A stretch of DNA of 64,000 nucleotides, from positions 16,403 to 80,402 of the forward strand of contig NZ_AOLM01000007.1 in NCBI RefSeq assembly GCF_000337835.1. Direction: 5' to 3'. A program made the translations under genes and the position numbers. The DNA comes from Haloferax sulfurifontis ATCC BAA-897 (GTDB lineage Archaea; Halobacteriota; Halobacteria; Halobacteriales; Haloferacaceae). Below the pieces are notes generated by a model that worked only from the letters and a program-made list of their open reading frames with translations, had not been told where the DNA came from and made no database searches. This document shows, in pieces, positions 53,227-61,556 of this stretch (position 1 is the stretch's first letter; every line of letters starts with the position of its first letter).

Positions 53227-54090
53227 CTACGGCCCCTCCTCGATGCGCTCTTCCAGCGCCTCCACGAACGCCGGGCGGTACTCTTCGGCCCACTGGTCGT
53301 CTTTCTCGTCCATCTTGTTCGTGTTGCCCTTCCCGCGGTCGAAGACGCGCTTCAGTTCGCGCTCCTCGTACAGCGGGTTGATGAGGTGGCAATCGACGAT
53401 CCCCGCGCCGAAGTTCCGCGCGCCACCGAGCTGGTGCATGAAGTCCGTCTTGTGCCCATCGAGGAAGTCGATCCCCTCCGCGAGCAGGCCGATGAACTCG
53501 GGCTTCATCTCCCGGAAGGAGAGGTGCCAGCAACCGTCAAGATTGGCGACGGCGTCCACCTCGGCGTTCCGTAGCGGTTCGCGGTTGTCCTCTCGATTGC
53601 GGGAGACGATGTTCCGGTTGAGCCGCCGGTAGTGGCCTTCGGCCTGTCCGCGCGTGTAGTCCACGCTGGAGCGGACGGGGTTGAACTTGATCGGGCGACG
53701 CATCACCTTTCCCGGCTGGTTGCCGAAGCCGCCGAAGAGGTCGAAGACCACGCAGCCGTGGTCTTCTTTCGGGTCTTCGACGCACGCGCCCTTCTCGTGA
53801 TAGCCGTCATCGAGGTCGCGCTCGTAGACGTCTTCCTTCATGAAGTTCGCGTTCGACTCCCCGGGATGGCAGGCGGTGCCGTCGTTCTCGGAGACGACGC
53901 GCTCCATCCCGTGACGGAGCCAGCCCGAGAGTGGGAAGGCGGGGATGATGCCGCCGATCTGGTTCTGCGGGTCGTCGTCCTCGTAGTTGCCGTTCGAGGC
54001 GTGGTGTCTGTCGGTCATGATGCTATCCCCGACCACCAGCAGGTCGGTCTGGATTCGCACGAATACGTCCTTCTCGATGTCTTCAATCAT
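53227..54090 (-). CDS. RAMP-type (Cas7/Csm3-like) protein
   Basis: 287 residues from the ATG at 54090; a frame reaching 54141 lacks support. The start VRIQTDLLVVGDSIMTDRHH looks like the first RRM strand and loop of Cas7-type backbone proteins. IPAFPLSGWLRHGMERVV resembles the Csm3/Csf2 segment that follows, and HQLGGARNFGAGIVDC (219-234) is the glycine-rich loop. Family members oligomerise along the guide RNA. First gene of the operon; its leader contains a tRNA-like structure. Confidence 0.65.
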   Translation of the reverse strand: MIEDIEKDVFVRIQTDLLVVGDSIMTDRHHASNGNYEDDDPQNQIGGIIPAFPLSGWLRHGMERVVSENDGTACHPGESNANFMKEDVYERDLDDGYHEKGACVEDPKEDHGCVVFDLFGGFGNQPGKVMRRPIKFNPVRSSVDYTRGQAEGHYRRLNRNIVSRNREDNREPLRNAEVDAVANLDGCWHLSFREMKPEFIGLLAEGIDFLDGHKTDFMHQLGGARNFGAGIVDCHLINPLYEERELKRVFDRGKGNTNKMDEKDDQWAEEYRPAFVEALEERIEEGP

Positions 54091-54147
54091 GGTTTGTGGT
54101 GTCGTTGGTTGTCGGTCGATTCCGTGGCGGTCGGTCGCCACGCGGAG

Positions 54148-54277
54148 TGCCCGTCCGGGGAGTCGAACCCCGGCGTACGCGTTTTCTGCCCCGCGGCCTG
54201 CTGACGACCGAGGACATCCCCGACCGCCGCCGGTGGTGGGTGTGTGGTTTTCCCGACGTACGCGCCTTGAAACGGGC
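54148..54277 (-). other. tRNA-like structure candidate upstream of the RAMP operon
   Basis: On the minus strand a perfect T-arm-like hairpin CCGGGG-TTCGACT-CCCCGG (54155-54173) is followed by GACGGGC (54149-54155), which can pair with GCCCGTT (54271-54277) to give a 7-bp acceptor-like stem with one G-U. About 95 bases lie between, with no recognisable D- or anticodon arm, so it is not a normal tRNA. It could be an expressed structured RNA, a degenerate tRNA fragment or chance. Confidence 0.3.
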
Positions 54278-54305
54278 TCATGAGCCAGTGACGGATAAAC
54301 GTCAG

Positions 54306-54440
54306 TCAGCGAGCGTTGAGCATCGCCTCCAGTGCGTCGGTGGAGCTCACCGCAACGCCGCCGACCTCGTACTCCGTGAAGGTCTGGCCATCGTCAGTCC
54401 GGACGATCCGAGCCGTCACGCGGGCGTCGTCGGTCGTCAT
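54306..54440 (-). CDS. Small cargo protein, 44 residues
   Basis: ATG at 54440, overlapping the upstream gene stop. The product is acidic with a beta strand pair (VTARIVRTDDGQTFTEYEV) and a helix. Last gene of the second minus-strand cargo run. Unknown. Confidence 0.4.
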   Translation of the reverse strand: MTTDDARVTARIVRTDDGQTFTEYEVGGVAVSSTDALEAMLNAR

Positions 54441-54718
54441 TCGCACTCCCCCGAAATGCCCGTCTCAGGGTCAGTGTCGGTCTCCCACTCCAGTTCAGCC
54501 TGCTTCGCGCGGACTACCTCGTCGCGGAACTGAACGAGGAAGCCCTCGGCCTGGTCGATGTGGAAGTCTACCGACGCGGAGAGTTGCCAGAGGTCGAACG
54601 TGAGCCGGACGAGTTGGGTCTCGCCGTCGTCCAGTTCGACGTGCTCAACCTCGTAGCCGACTGCGTCAGCGACGTTGCCCGTCCCGGATATCGTGACCGC
54701 GACATGGTCGTCAGTCAT
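54437..54718 (-). CDS. Small cargo protein, 93 residues
   Basis: From the ATG at 54718. Beta-rich with YEVEHVELDDGETQLVRLTF, helical end (QFRDEVVRAKQAELEWE). Overlaps both neighbours. Unknown. Confidence 0.45.
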   Translation of the reverse strand: MTDDHVAVTISGTGNVADAVGYEVEHVELDDGETQLVRLTFDLWQLSASVDFHIDQAEGFLVQFRDEVVRAKQAELEWETDTDPETGISGECE

Positions 54719-55301
54719 CGCACTCACCTCCCTCGTGGACGTCCTGCCACCAGTTCCCGCGCCGAGACGGCGGGTAGGTGTAGCCCTCGCGGACGTACTC
54801 GGCATAGAGTTCGAGCATCCGCGCGGCGGCTTCACGGTCGCCCCCTTTGTGTTCAGCCTGCGAAAGCCCCTCTTCAAGGTTTGTACGCAGGGCCACGAGA
54901 TCGTCGGCAGCGAGTACATCTTCGTCGCTTCCGTCGCTGTCTGTGTCCGATTCCTCGGTATCATCATCACACCGCTGGCGGTCGCGCTCTTCGATCTCGG
55001 CTTGCTGTTCGTCAGTGAGTTCTCCCCACGTCGCGCCCGTGTCCCACGGGTTCCAGCCGAACAGTGCCGTGACCTCGCCCAACCGCTCTTCGACTTGTTC
55101 CGTGTAGAAGCGGGCTTGCTCGATGTCGCGCTTCTCGGGCGTCTCCCCTCGCTCCAGGGCGACCTTGATGGAGGCAGTGTGCTCCGCCAGCTGCGCGACA
55201 TCGCTCCGGGTGGACTCGCCGGGGTGCCGGAGGGCTTCGACGAGACGATCACGGGCGAGCGATTCAGCCTTCTCGGGATCGACGTCCTCGTCGTCAGACA
55301 T
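54711..55301 (-). CDS. Acidic helical cargo protein
   Basis: 196 residues from the ATG at 55301. Mostly helical, with a coiled-coil-like part (YTEQVEERLGEVTALFGWNP, LTDEQQAEIEERDRQRC) and a Trp-rich tail. No nuclease motif. Unknown. Confidence 0.45.
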   Translation of the reverse strand: MSDDEDVDPEKAESLARDRLVEALRHPGESTRSDVAQLAEHTASIKVALERGETPEKRDIEQARFYTEQVEERLGEVTALFGWNPWDTGATWGELTDEQQAEIEERDRQRCDDDTEESDTDSDGSDEDVLAADDLVALRTNLEEGLSQAEHKGGDREAAARMLELYAEYVREGYTYPPSRRGNWWQDVHEGGECDD

Positions 55302-55603
55302 CAGGCCGCCACCTCCCGAGCGATGTTCTCGACGAGCGCAGCGAACGGGCCTTCGTCGTCGGCGATGTAGCGGCGGTTCTCCCACTCGCGTCCATCCACT
55401 TCGTCCCGGACGAATTTCACGTAGTCATCGACGGAGCGACCGTTGAGAACGAACTTCTGGATGCGCTCGCCGTTCTGGACGACGTGGATCGACTCGTCGG
55501 TCGTCCGGTAGACGTGGGATGCGCCGTCGGTGTCGTCGCCCAACTCAATGTAGGCCGGGCGAAGGTCGGTACGTTTTCGTGCGTTGGCGTCTGATTCCTT
55601 CAT
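55301..55603 (-). CDS. Small cargo protein, 100 residues
   Basis: From the ATG at 55603, first gene of the minus-strand run 55.6-54.3 kb. Beta-rich (AYIELGDDTDGASHVYRT, HVVQNGERIQKFVLNG). ATGA coupling to the next gene. Unknown. Confidence 0.45.
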   Translation of the reverse strand: MKESDANARKRTDLRPAYIELGDDTDGASHVYRTTDESIHVVQNGERIQKFVLNGRSVDDYVKFVRDEVDGREWENRRYIADDEGPFAALVENIAREVAA

Positions 55604-55692
55604 GCTGTCTGACCTCAGGCAGCACGGTCGGGCGTGCTCCAACACGCCCCGGCCAACTTCTGACCGGCGTCCCGCGCTTCCTACCAGAGACA

Positions 55693-55764
55693 TATATCGC
55701 CGTGGCAATAAAGGTTAGGGTATAAGCTAATGTGGTGTTATGAGCTAACCCTTATGGCGATATA
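55693..55764. promoter_or_regulatory. Nested inverted repeat between divergent cargo operons
   Basis: TATATCGCC (55693-55701) pairs with GGCGATATA (55756-55764), and AAGGTTAG (55711-55718) with CTAACCCTT (55745-55753). The right half overlaps the TATA-like GATATAG placed about 25 bases before the plus start at 55783. A divergent operator is likely. Confidence 0.5.
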
Positions 55765-55782
55765 GCGCAATGTCCAAGTTGT

Positions 55783-56001
55783 ATGCCCCCCTCGAATGGC
55801 GGTATGGGAGTCACAGCGATTATGACCGAGACGGATAGAGAACGGATCAGCAGACAAGTGGATGTATCAGACAGCAAACGATACGAATCAGCTTCCCGCG
55901 TGCGGCAACGGATTGGTGAACTTGAGAAAGATGCAGAGATTCTGGAAGAACACCACCCCAAGTTGTACCGGGAGCTTCGAGAGGCCGTGTGTGACGAATG
56001 A
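55783..56001 (+). CDS. Small helical protein, possible regulator
   Basis: 72 residues from the ATG at 55783, which is placed correctly for a leaderless transcript from the TATA box near 55760; later ATGs at 55804 and 55822 are alternatives. A helical dimer-like sequence (YESASRVRQRIGELEKDAEIL). Divergent from the minus cargo genes. May bind the nested repeat. Confidence 0.5.
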   Translation: MPPSNGGMGVTAIMTETDRERISRQVDVSDSKRYESASRVRQRIGELEKDAEILEEHHPKLYRELREAVCDE

Positions 56002-56372
56002 CGGACTACGAGGTGACGCCGCCGCCGGATCGGCTGGCCGACCGCGTGCAGCTTCGAACCGCGTTCTCAACGGAACGCGGCGAGGTGACGCGCTTCATGA
56101 TCCAGTTGGAATACTGGCTGGAGGGCGACTGGCGTGAGGTCGTCCGCTACGATCACGACCGCGACGCAGCCGGTGGCCACGACATCACCGAGGAAGGCCT
56201 GCATCGAGATGTCTACCGCGACGGCGAGAAAATCCGGTCGGAAGATGTCTCGCCGCCGATTCCGGCGAACGAGGGCTTCGATGCCGCCGAAGAAGATTTA
56301 CGCGAGAACGTCGAAGGATTCATCAAGAGGTTCGAAAAATGGCACGGAGTGAAAGACAGGAGCGACCTGTGA
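55998..56372 (+). CDS. Possible toxin-antitoxin-type protein
   Basis: 124 residues, ATGA-coupled. Beta-rich with RFMIQLEYWLEGDWREVVRY, then EEGLHRDVYRDGEKI, a pattern I recall from haloarchaeal hypothetical proteins. Paired with a 36-residue gene by GTGA, the arrangement resembles a small two-gene stabilisation module; this is inference. Confidence 0.4.
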   Translation: MTDYEVTPPPDRLADRVQLRTAFSTERGEVTRFMIQLEYWLEGDWREVVRYDHDRDAAGGHDITEEGLHRDVYRDGEKIRSEDVSPPIPANEGFDAAEEDLRENVEGFIKRFEKWHGVKDRSDL

Positions 56373-56479
56373 GCGACGAAGAGTTAGAGTCGATGCCCGA
56401 GCGCATCAGCAGCCACTTCGACCGGGTACGCGACCTGGTGGAGCAGGAAACCGACGACTCCGACGACTCCGACGCCTGA
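56369..56479 (+). CDS. Microprotein, 36 residues
   Basis: GTG start inside the previous stop. One charged helix (MPERISSHFDRVRDLVEQE) and an Asp/Ser tail. Could be an antitoxin-like peptide for the preceding protein. Confidence 0.4.
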   Translation: MSDEELESMPERISSHFDRVRDLVEQETDDSDDSDA

Positions 56480-56495
56480 CCGCGGCTTTTTCTTG

Positions 56496-56561
56496 TAGTC
56501 TGATTTCTGCCAGCCATCTGCTCGGAGACAGAAGGTTCAAGTCCCGATAGTCTGATTTCTG
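56496..56561. repeat. 14-bp direct repeat TAGTCTGATTTCTG
   Basis: Copies at 56496-56509 and 56548-56561, the second ending 4 bases before the winged-helix gene at 56566. Likely operators for that regulator. Confidence 0.5.
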
Positions 56562-56565
56562 ACCA

Positions 56566-56796
56566 ATGGGTGGCGACCGGGAGCGGAACGAGGGCGGGCA
56601 ATTCGAGCCAGAGTACACGGACGAAGAGGTGATCGAAGCGGTAGCGGAGAACGAGCCCGCCGGTACTACCGAGGTTGCTGACGAACTTGGAATCGCACGA
56701 CAGAGCGCAGACTACCGCCTTCGCCGTCTTCTGGATGACGACCGTATCTCGAAGAAGAAGGTCGGGAATTCTCTCGTTTGGTCAGTTGACGAATGA
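56566..56796 (+). CDS. Winged-helix regulator of the transposon
   Basis: 76 residues. EVIEAVAENEPAGTTEVADE, LGIARQSADYRLRRLLDDDR, then a wing (ISKKKVGNSLVWSV) give a standard winged helix. It sits 9 bases before the transposase and just after a 14-bp direct repeat, so it likely controls transposase expression. Confidence 0.7.
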   Translation: MGGDRERNEGGQFEPEYTDEEVIEAVAENEPAGTTEVADELGIARQSADYRLRRLLDDDRISKKKVGNSLVWSVDE

Positions 56797-56805
56797 GTTG
56801 ATAGG

Positions 56806-58662
56806 ATGGGAACACACGACGACTCCAATTCCGACGGGAGTGAGGAAGAGAGACGTCGTGTAGTCGCTTCTCGCACTGAAACGATTGACGAAGTCCTCGA
56901 ACACCGATATGAACGACTTCACGGGGATGAAGACGTTGAGAACCGCACGGAAGAAGGCCAAGCCATCCGCGTCCCGATACCTGATCCGGCGTACCACAAT
57001 CTGAAGACGCAGCTGCTGAAGAACATCGTCAAGCACGACGATCTCGCCAGGGCCGTGGGCGAACTGGACTTCAAACCGCGCCATGGCGACGTAGCTGAAC
57101 TCCCCTCGTTTGGAACGAAGTTCTCGGTCAACGACTACGCACGCACGCTTCTGCTGGCAAACCTGTTCAAAGACGAATCCCCGAACAGTATCGCCAAGCC
57201 AGCGGGGGAGGATTCGGGCAAGTACGACGATGAACTGAACCTCTCGAACCCTCTGCCCCAACCGACGCTATCTCGGTATCAAGATGACGTTGTACGTCTC
57301 TTCCAGCCGTACTTCGGCAAACTTCAGGATGACGTGATCGACTTCGTTCAGGGGACGAAGCACGAGGAACTCGTGCCGCCACCGCCAGCGCTGGCCTCTG
57401 ATGGGGCAGGGCCGCGCGACCTCCAGGTGATCGCCCGCGATCTCCGGCAGAAGGCGCTGAAATTCCTCCAGTTCAAGCGCGCCGGAAACACGTTCCACGA
57501 CAAGAATGTGATGTTCAAACTCCTCGATGTCGCTTGCCTCCACGGGACGACCATGGAGACATCGCAGGAAGTAATCGAGGGGAAACCGTGGATGTGGAGC
57601 GGAGAGCCGCCCAAACGCCGGAACTTCCTCACCCACGTCACGAAGTCCGACCGGCGGGAGATCATGTCGATGTTCCTGGCGGCGAACGAGTCGATGATCC
57701 AGCTGCTCGAAGAGGAGTACGACTACTTCGGTGACAATGTCGCGGTTGCCATCGACGTGACGCCGTGGCCGTGGTTCGGGAAGTACGAGGACGGCGAGAT
57801 CCCCGAGTGGGTCTCGGGGACGAAGGCCGGGCGCAACTACGCCTACGCGTGGAAGTTCGCTACGCTGGCTCTCGTCGGCACGAACACACCGATGACGGTC
57901 GTCTCTCTCCCGGTGAAGTCGGCCTCGAACCTGGATGGCGTAGTTGATCGGCTACTGCGGTTTGCCACGGCGAAGTTCGACATCGATTGGGTCTACCTGG
58001 ACAGCGAGTTCTACCAAGGCGGCGTAGTGAACAACATCCGCGCGGATGCCGATTTCATCATCAAGGGCAAGAAGGGCTCAGACAAGCTTCAGGAGGTCAA
58101 AGAGGAGTTCCTCGAAGAGGACAAGGAGTGGGACGACTTCCGGTGGGGCGTCGGAGACGTAAATGACGGACGCGACTACATGTTCGTGCTGCCGGAAGAG
58201 AAGAAGTCGCGCCTCCAGAAAGAGGACTTCGACGACCCGACCGACGCGCTGACGCAGTTCTACACCAACCGTGACCCGCGAGAATTCGCCACCAAGGAGC
58301 GAAACGGCGCGGAGGTTCTGGCTGAGAAATTCCGCCAGAGATGGGGTGTAGAGACCTCCTATCGAGTAATCAAGAATCGGTTTCTGCCACAGTCGGGCTC
58401 GCCACAGATCGAGCACCGGATGTTCTTGTTCGGCTACGCGGTGCTACTCTACAACATGTGGACGGTGGCGAACGCGATTGGTGCCGACCGGGACGATGAT
58501 CACGACCTCGGAAAGCACGGGAAATACTGGAAGGCAATCGTGTTTCTGAGTAACATGATTGACGACCCGGCGTCACTCGAAATCGGGGAAGTTCCCGAGG
58601 GAGAGTTATCAGAATTCAGTGAGATGATTCAGAAGGATTTTTACCTGAAGTTCAGCGTCTGA
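56806..58662 (+). CDS. DDE transposase, IS4-type
   Basis: 618 residues, long for the group. Asp317 (AIDVTPWPW), Asp399 ([11 protein letters not shown]) and Glu516 ([12 protein letters not shown]) form the DDE triad; Arg512-x3-Glu516-x6-Lys523 is the IS4 'YREK' signature. The C-terminal [14 protein letters not shown] is typical of archaeal members such as ISH3-like families. It is intact. The right terminal repeat follows 27 bases after the stop, so this enzyme should mobilise the whole 7.3-kb element. The 4-bp duplication fits the short end of ISH3-type elements. Confidence 0.82.
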   Translation: MGTHDDSNSDGSEEERRRVVASRTETIDEVLEHRYERLHGDEDVENRTEEGQAIRVPIPDPAYHNLKTQLLKNIVKHDDLARAVGELDFKPRHGDVAELPSFGTKFSVNDYARTLLLANLFKDESPNSIAKPAGEDSGKYDDELNLSNPLPQPTLSRYQDDVVRLFQPYFGKLQDDVIDFVQGTKHEELVPPPPALASDGAGPRDLQVIARDLRQKALKFLQFKRAGNTFHDKNVMFKLLDVACLHGTTMETSQEVIEGKPWMWSGEPPKRRNFLTHVTKSDRREIMSMFLAANESMIQLLEEEYDYFGDNVAVAIDVTPWPWFGKYEDGEIPEWVSGTKAGRNYAYAWKFATLALVGTNTPMTVVSLPVKSASNLDGVVDRLLRFATAKFDIDWVYLDSEFYQGGVVNNIRADADFIIKGKKGSDKLQEVKEEFLEEDKEWDDFRWGVGDVNDGRDYMFVLPEEKKSRLQKEDFDDPTDALTQFYTNRDPREFATKERNGAEVLAEKFRQRWGVETSYRVIKNRFLPQSGSPQIEHRMFLFGYAVLLYNMWTVANAIGADRDDDHDLGKHGKYWKAIVFLSNMIDDPASLEIGEVPEGELSEFSEMIQKDFYLKFSV

Positions 58663-58689
58663 AAGAGGTCGTTCCGGCGGCACCCTCGA

Positions 58690-58722
58690 ACTGAATAACA
58701 TCACCCACATTGCCAACAACTG
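58690..58722 (-). repeat. Right terminal inverted repeat
   Basis: Reads CAGTTGTTGGCAATGTG inward from base 58722, then TTATTCAGT after a 7-base variable part, matching the left end. Confidence 0.85.
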
Positions 58723-58726
58723 GTAA
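58723..58726. repeat. Target-site duplication GTAA (right copy)
   Basis: Second copy of GTAA, abutting the right terminal repeat; together with 51427-51430 it marks the insertion. Confidence 0.85.
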
Positions 58727-60425
58727 AAACACAGTGCTCCAAGACCAACTTGAAGAGGTCGAATACCTCAGTTGGAATAAACAAACACGAAAACAGACTG
58801 GAACCTACGTCTACGAGACCACGGCCAAGGATTTGGCTCATTGGCTCAAAGAACACTTTGGCGAATACGCAGGCGGGAAAACAATCCCAGCGTGGGTGTT
58901 TGGATTGCCTGAGTCATACCGAAGGGCACTCGTAGAGGGTTATCAACAGGCGGACGGTTCGGTCGACTCCCACGGCCGCGTGAGCGCAACAAGCGTCTCG
59001 AAGCAACTCGCTCTGGGAATCAAACATGTCTTAGAGTCGCTGGGAGTCGCCGCAAGTCTCCCATCGCCACAAGAGAAAGAAAATGAAAATCATCAAACGA
59101 CATATACTGTCGGCTGGGACTGGACACTCTCGGTTGAAGAGAACAATTCGACCTTTGCTGAGGACGGACAGCGCTGGACGCGTGTTGTCAAAACTGAGCC
59201 CGCCAAGGAATCTACAACTGTCTACGACTTGACTGTGGAAGATGACCACAGTTTTGTCGTTGACGGAGTCGTAGCCCACAACAGTAGTTGGGGCCCGGTC
59301 GACGACGAGGGGTCACCGAGTCGAAACGGCGACATCTTCGAGGCGTGGGTCAACACGCTCCACGCGCTCGGCTACTCGGTGGACTGGCGAGTGCTCAACG
59401 CCGCGGACTACGGCGACGCGACCTCGCGCCGACGGCTGTTCGTCGTCGGTCGGAAGGGCAAGCGCGCGGAGTTCCCCGAGCCGACCCACTCGGAGGCCGG
59501 CGTCGACGGGACCGACGAGTGGCGGCCGGCATCGGAGGTCATCGACTGGTCCGACCGCGGCGAGTCCATCTGGGAGCGCTCGCGGCCGCTCGTGAACAAC
59601 ACGATGCAACGCATCGCCGAAGGCATCCGCCGCCACTGCGACGACGACCTCGCACCCTTCGCGGACGTTATCGACGACCTCGGGAAGCCGGAGGTCAACG
59701 CGATGCAAGCGGACATCGTCGACGCCGACGACGTGCCCGAAGTCGCCGAACAGCGATGCGAACCGTTCCTCGTCAAATACTACGGGACGTCGACGGCGAA
59801 GTCGGTCGATGAACCGATGGACACCATCACGGCGAACGGCGGCAAGTACGCGCTCTGCACGCCGTACGTCCTCGGTCAGCACGGCGGGTCGGTCGCCCGC
59901 GACGTGGACGAGCGTCCGCTTCCGACCATCGCGACGCGCGGTGCTATCGGCCTCTACCAGCCCGAGGCGTTCGTCCTGCCGCGGAACATGGTTCACGGCG
60001 GCCTCCACTCCAACGGGACCTACACACCCGACGAGCGCCCGCTACACACGGTCACGGCCAACAACCACGACGGCCATGTCGTGACGCCGTACCTCATCGA
60101 ATACTACGGCAACGGTCGCGCGCAGTCGCTCGACGACCCGCTTCCGACCGTGACGACGAAAGCGCGCTTCGCGCTGGTCGTGCCGGAACTCTACCCGCTC
60201 GGTCTCGACATCCGCTTCCGGATGCTCCAGCCGCGCGAACTCGCCGCGGCGATGGGCTTCCCCGAGGAGTACGAGCTGGTCGGCAACAAGACGCAGGTCA
60301 CGAAACAAATCGGGAACGCGGTGCCGGTCAACCTCGCGAAGAACCTCGTCAACCAACTCCTGACGGGCGACGCGCCGTCGCTCCACACGTTCGCGAACGA
60401 ACAGGGGGTCGAAGCCGATGACTGA
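58727..60425 (+). pseudogene. Cytosine-5 DNA methyltransferase, 3' part with C-terminal intein half
   Basis: The frame continues the intein with GKNTVLQDQLEE, a second LAGLIDADG helix (ALVEGYQQADGSV), block F (TVYDLTVEDDHSFVVDG) and the terminal VVAHN, followed by Ser at base 59283, which is the +1 residue. The C-extein begins SSWGPVDDEG and contains the target-recognition region and motifs IX-X (PRELAAAMGFPEEY, KQIGNAVPVNLA). A TTG at 58710 inside the right repeat could start it. The transposase is on the same strand just upstream, so read-through transcription is possible. Confidence 0.88.
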
Positions 60426-60606
60426 CAAGCCGACTGCTGAGGACATGGATGGTCCGGATGCGTACCCCTCGGGCGAACTGTTAGTGGGTCAAAACGGCCT
60501 TGCCGCCCGGTGCCCGTACTGTGACACGGTTATCGCACTCGACGGGCCTCATGAGTGCCCGACTTGCGGAGCCAAAGCGGACGTGTCTGTGAGGTGGTCG
60601 AGGTGA
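60418..60606 (+). CDS. Zinc-ribbon protein, 62 residues
   Basis: CPYCDTV and CPTCGAK form a ribbon. The ATG at 60418 overlaps the methyltransferase end, so these genes were one operon before the insertion. Confidence 0.55.
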   Translation: MTDKPTAEDMDGPDAYPSGELLVGQNGLAARCPYCDTVIALDGPHECPTCGAKADVSVRWSR

Positions 60607-60761
60607 CTGAGGCGTCGGCATCCGATTCGCGTCGCGTGTGTCCTGCCTGTGGTTGCGAGGTCCGTCACCAGCGCCCTGACGAGCACGATAACGGGCTCGC
60701 GGAGTGTCCGGTTGCAAAGGCGCTCACAAACAAGCCGTGGGCGGTGACCCATCGTGTCTGA
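60603..60761 (+). CDS. Small zinc-finger protein, 52 residues
   Basis: GTG at 60603 (GTGA overlap). CPACGCEV, H and a later C (AECPVAK) suggest a zinc finger of the C2HC or UBZ-like kind. Unknown target. Confidence 0.5.
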   Translation: MTEASASDSRRVCPACGCEVRHQRPDEHDNGLAECPVAKALTNKPWAVTHRV

Positions 60762-61026
60762 GCCCGAACGTGGCGAGCGCCCACCGACGCTCGAACTCGT
60801 GACCGTTCACGACACCGAGTACGGCTACGGGAGTGGCCTGCTGACGGTCATGCTCGGCCTGAGTGCCGCGCTGTTCTACGAGACGTGGCACGCGGAGCCG
60901 TTCATCGCGACCGTCGTGGTGAGCGCCTACGTCGCGCTCTCGGCGCTCCTGTTCGAACACGGGACGCGAAACGCCTACCAGAACTGGCGACTCGCCGAGC
61001 GCGCCGGGCGGTGGTCGGATGACTGA
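60754..61026 (+). CDS. Small two-helix membrane protein
   Basis: 90 residues from the GTG at 60754. Hydrophobic segments GLLTVMLGLSAALFYETW and IATVVVSAYVALSALLF. Cytoplasmic ends. Unknown. Confidence 0.5.
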   Translation: MSEPERGERPPTLELVTVHDTEYGYGSGLLTVMLGLSAALFYETWHAEPFIATVVVSAYVALSALLFEHGTRNAYQNWRLAERAGRWSDD

Positions 61027-61252
61027 GCGGCTACTGGCGTCGTGGGAGGACGCGCCCTACGTGAGCTACGACCGCCGGTCGGCCGTCGTCGAGCACCGAA
61101 TCCGACTGGTCGTCTACGACGACGGCAACGTCGACGTCGTTCACGAGGTCCGGTCTGACGACGACCGCGCCGACGAACCCGCCGAGTGGACGCCGAAAGA
61201 GGCCCACGAGGTTCGCGGCGGGCGCGTGACGAAAACCGGAGGCCGGCCATGA
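61019..61252 (+). CDS. Small beta-rich protein
   Basis: 77 residues, overlaps neighbours on both sides. Beta strands (VEHRIRLVVYDDGNVDVVHE). No motif. Confidence 0.45.
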   Translation: MTERLLASWEDAPYVSYDRRSAVVEHRIRLVVYDDGNVDVVHEVRSDDDRADEPAEWTPKEAHEVRGGRVTKTGGRP

Positions 61253-61344
61253 CCGTCCGGTGCAAGCACTGTGGGCAGACGTGGGACCGCGACCCGGTCC
61301 TCGAATCGACTGCCAACCAACCCACCGCAACAGACACACCATGA
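61249..61344 (+). CDS. Zinc-binding microprotein, 31 residues
   Basis: ATGA overlaps at both ends. VRCKHCGQTW is half a zinc ribbon, so it may dimerise. Short but well coupled. Confidence 0.4.
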   Translation: MTVRCKHCGQTWDRDPVLESTANQPTATDTP

Positions 61345-61556
61345 GCAGAGACACGCGCATCGCCGAAGCCTGCTACCAAATCCTCGGCGACCTGGACTGC
61401 ATCAACCCCGAGACCGAACACCAAGCACAGCTCATCGACGAGGCGCGCGCCACCATCCGCGAACTCGCCGAAGACGACAAGGACCGCCACGGCACGACGC
61501 CGAGCGACGAACTCGCGGCGTTCCTTCGGGAGAAAGCGGAGGCCGACGATGACTGA
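61341..61556 (+). CDS. Small helical protein, 71 residues
   Basis: ATG at 61341. Helical and acidic (AQLIDEARATIRELAEDD). Unknown. Confidence 0.45.
   Translation: MSRDTRIAEACYQILGDLDCINPETEHQAQLIDEARATIRELAEDDKDRHGTTPSDELAAFLREKAEADDD

Larger units (their letters stand above)
51431..58722. mobile_element. 7,292-bp cargo transposon with IS4-type transposase and RAMP gene cluster
   Basis: Bounded by inverted repeats that start CAGTTGTTGGCAATGTG at both ends and flanked by GTAA duplications. It holds a transposase near the right end, three RAMP-type genes near the left end, and about nine small genes between. An IS of this type is normally about 1.5-2 kb, so this is a cargo-carrying derivative. 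The insertion interrupts the intein of the methyltransferase gene. The transposon is likely active or recently active, since the ends and the target frame are intact. Confidence 0.88.
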
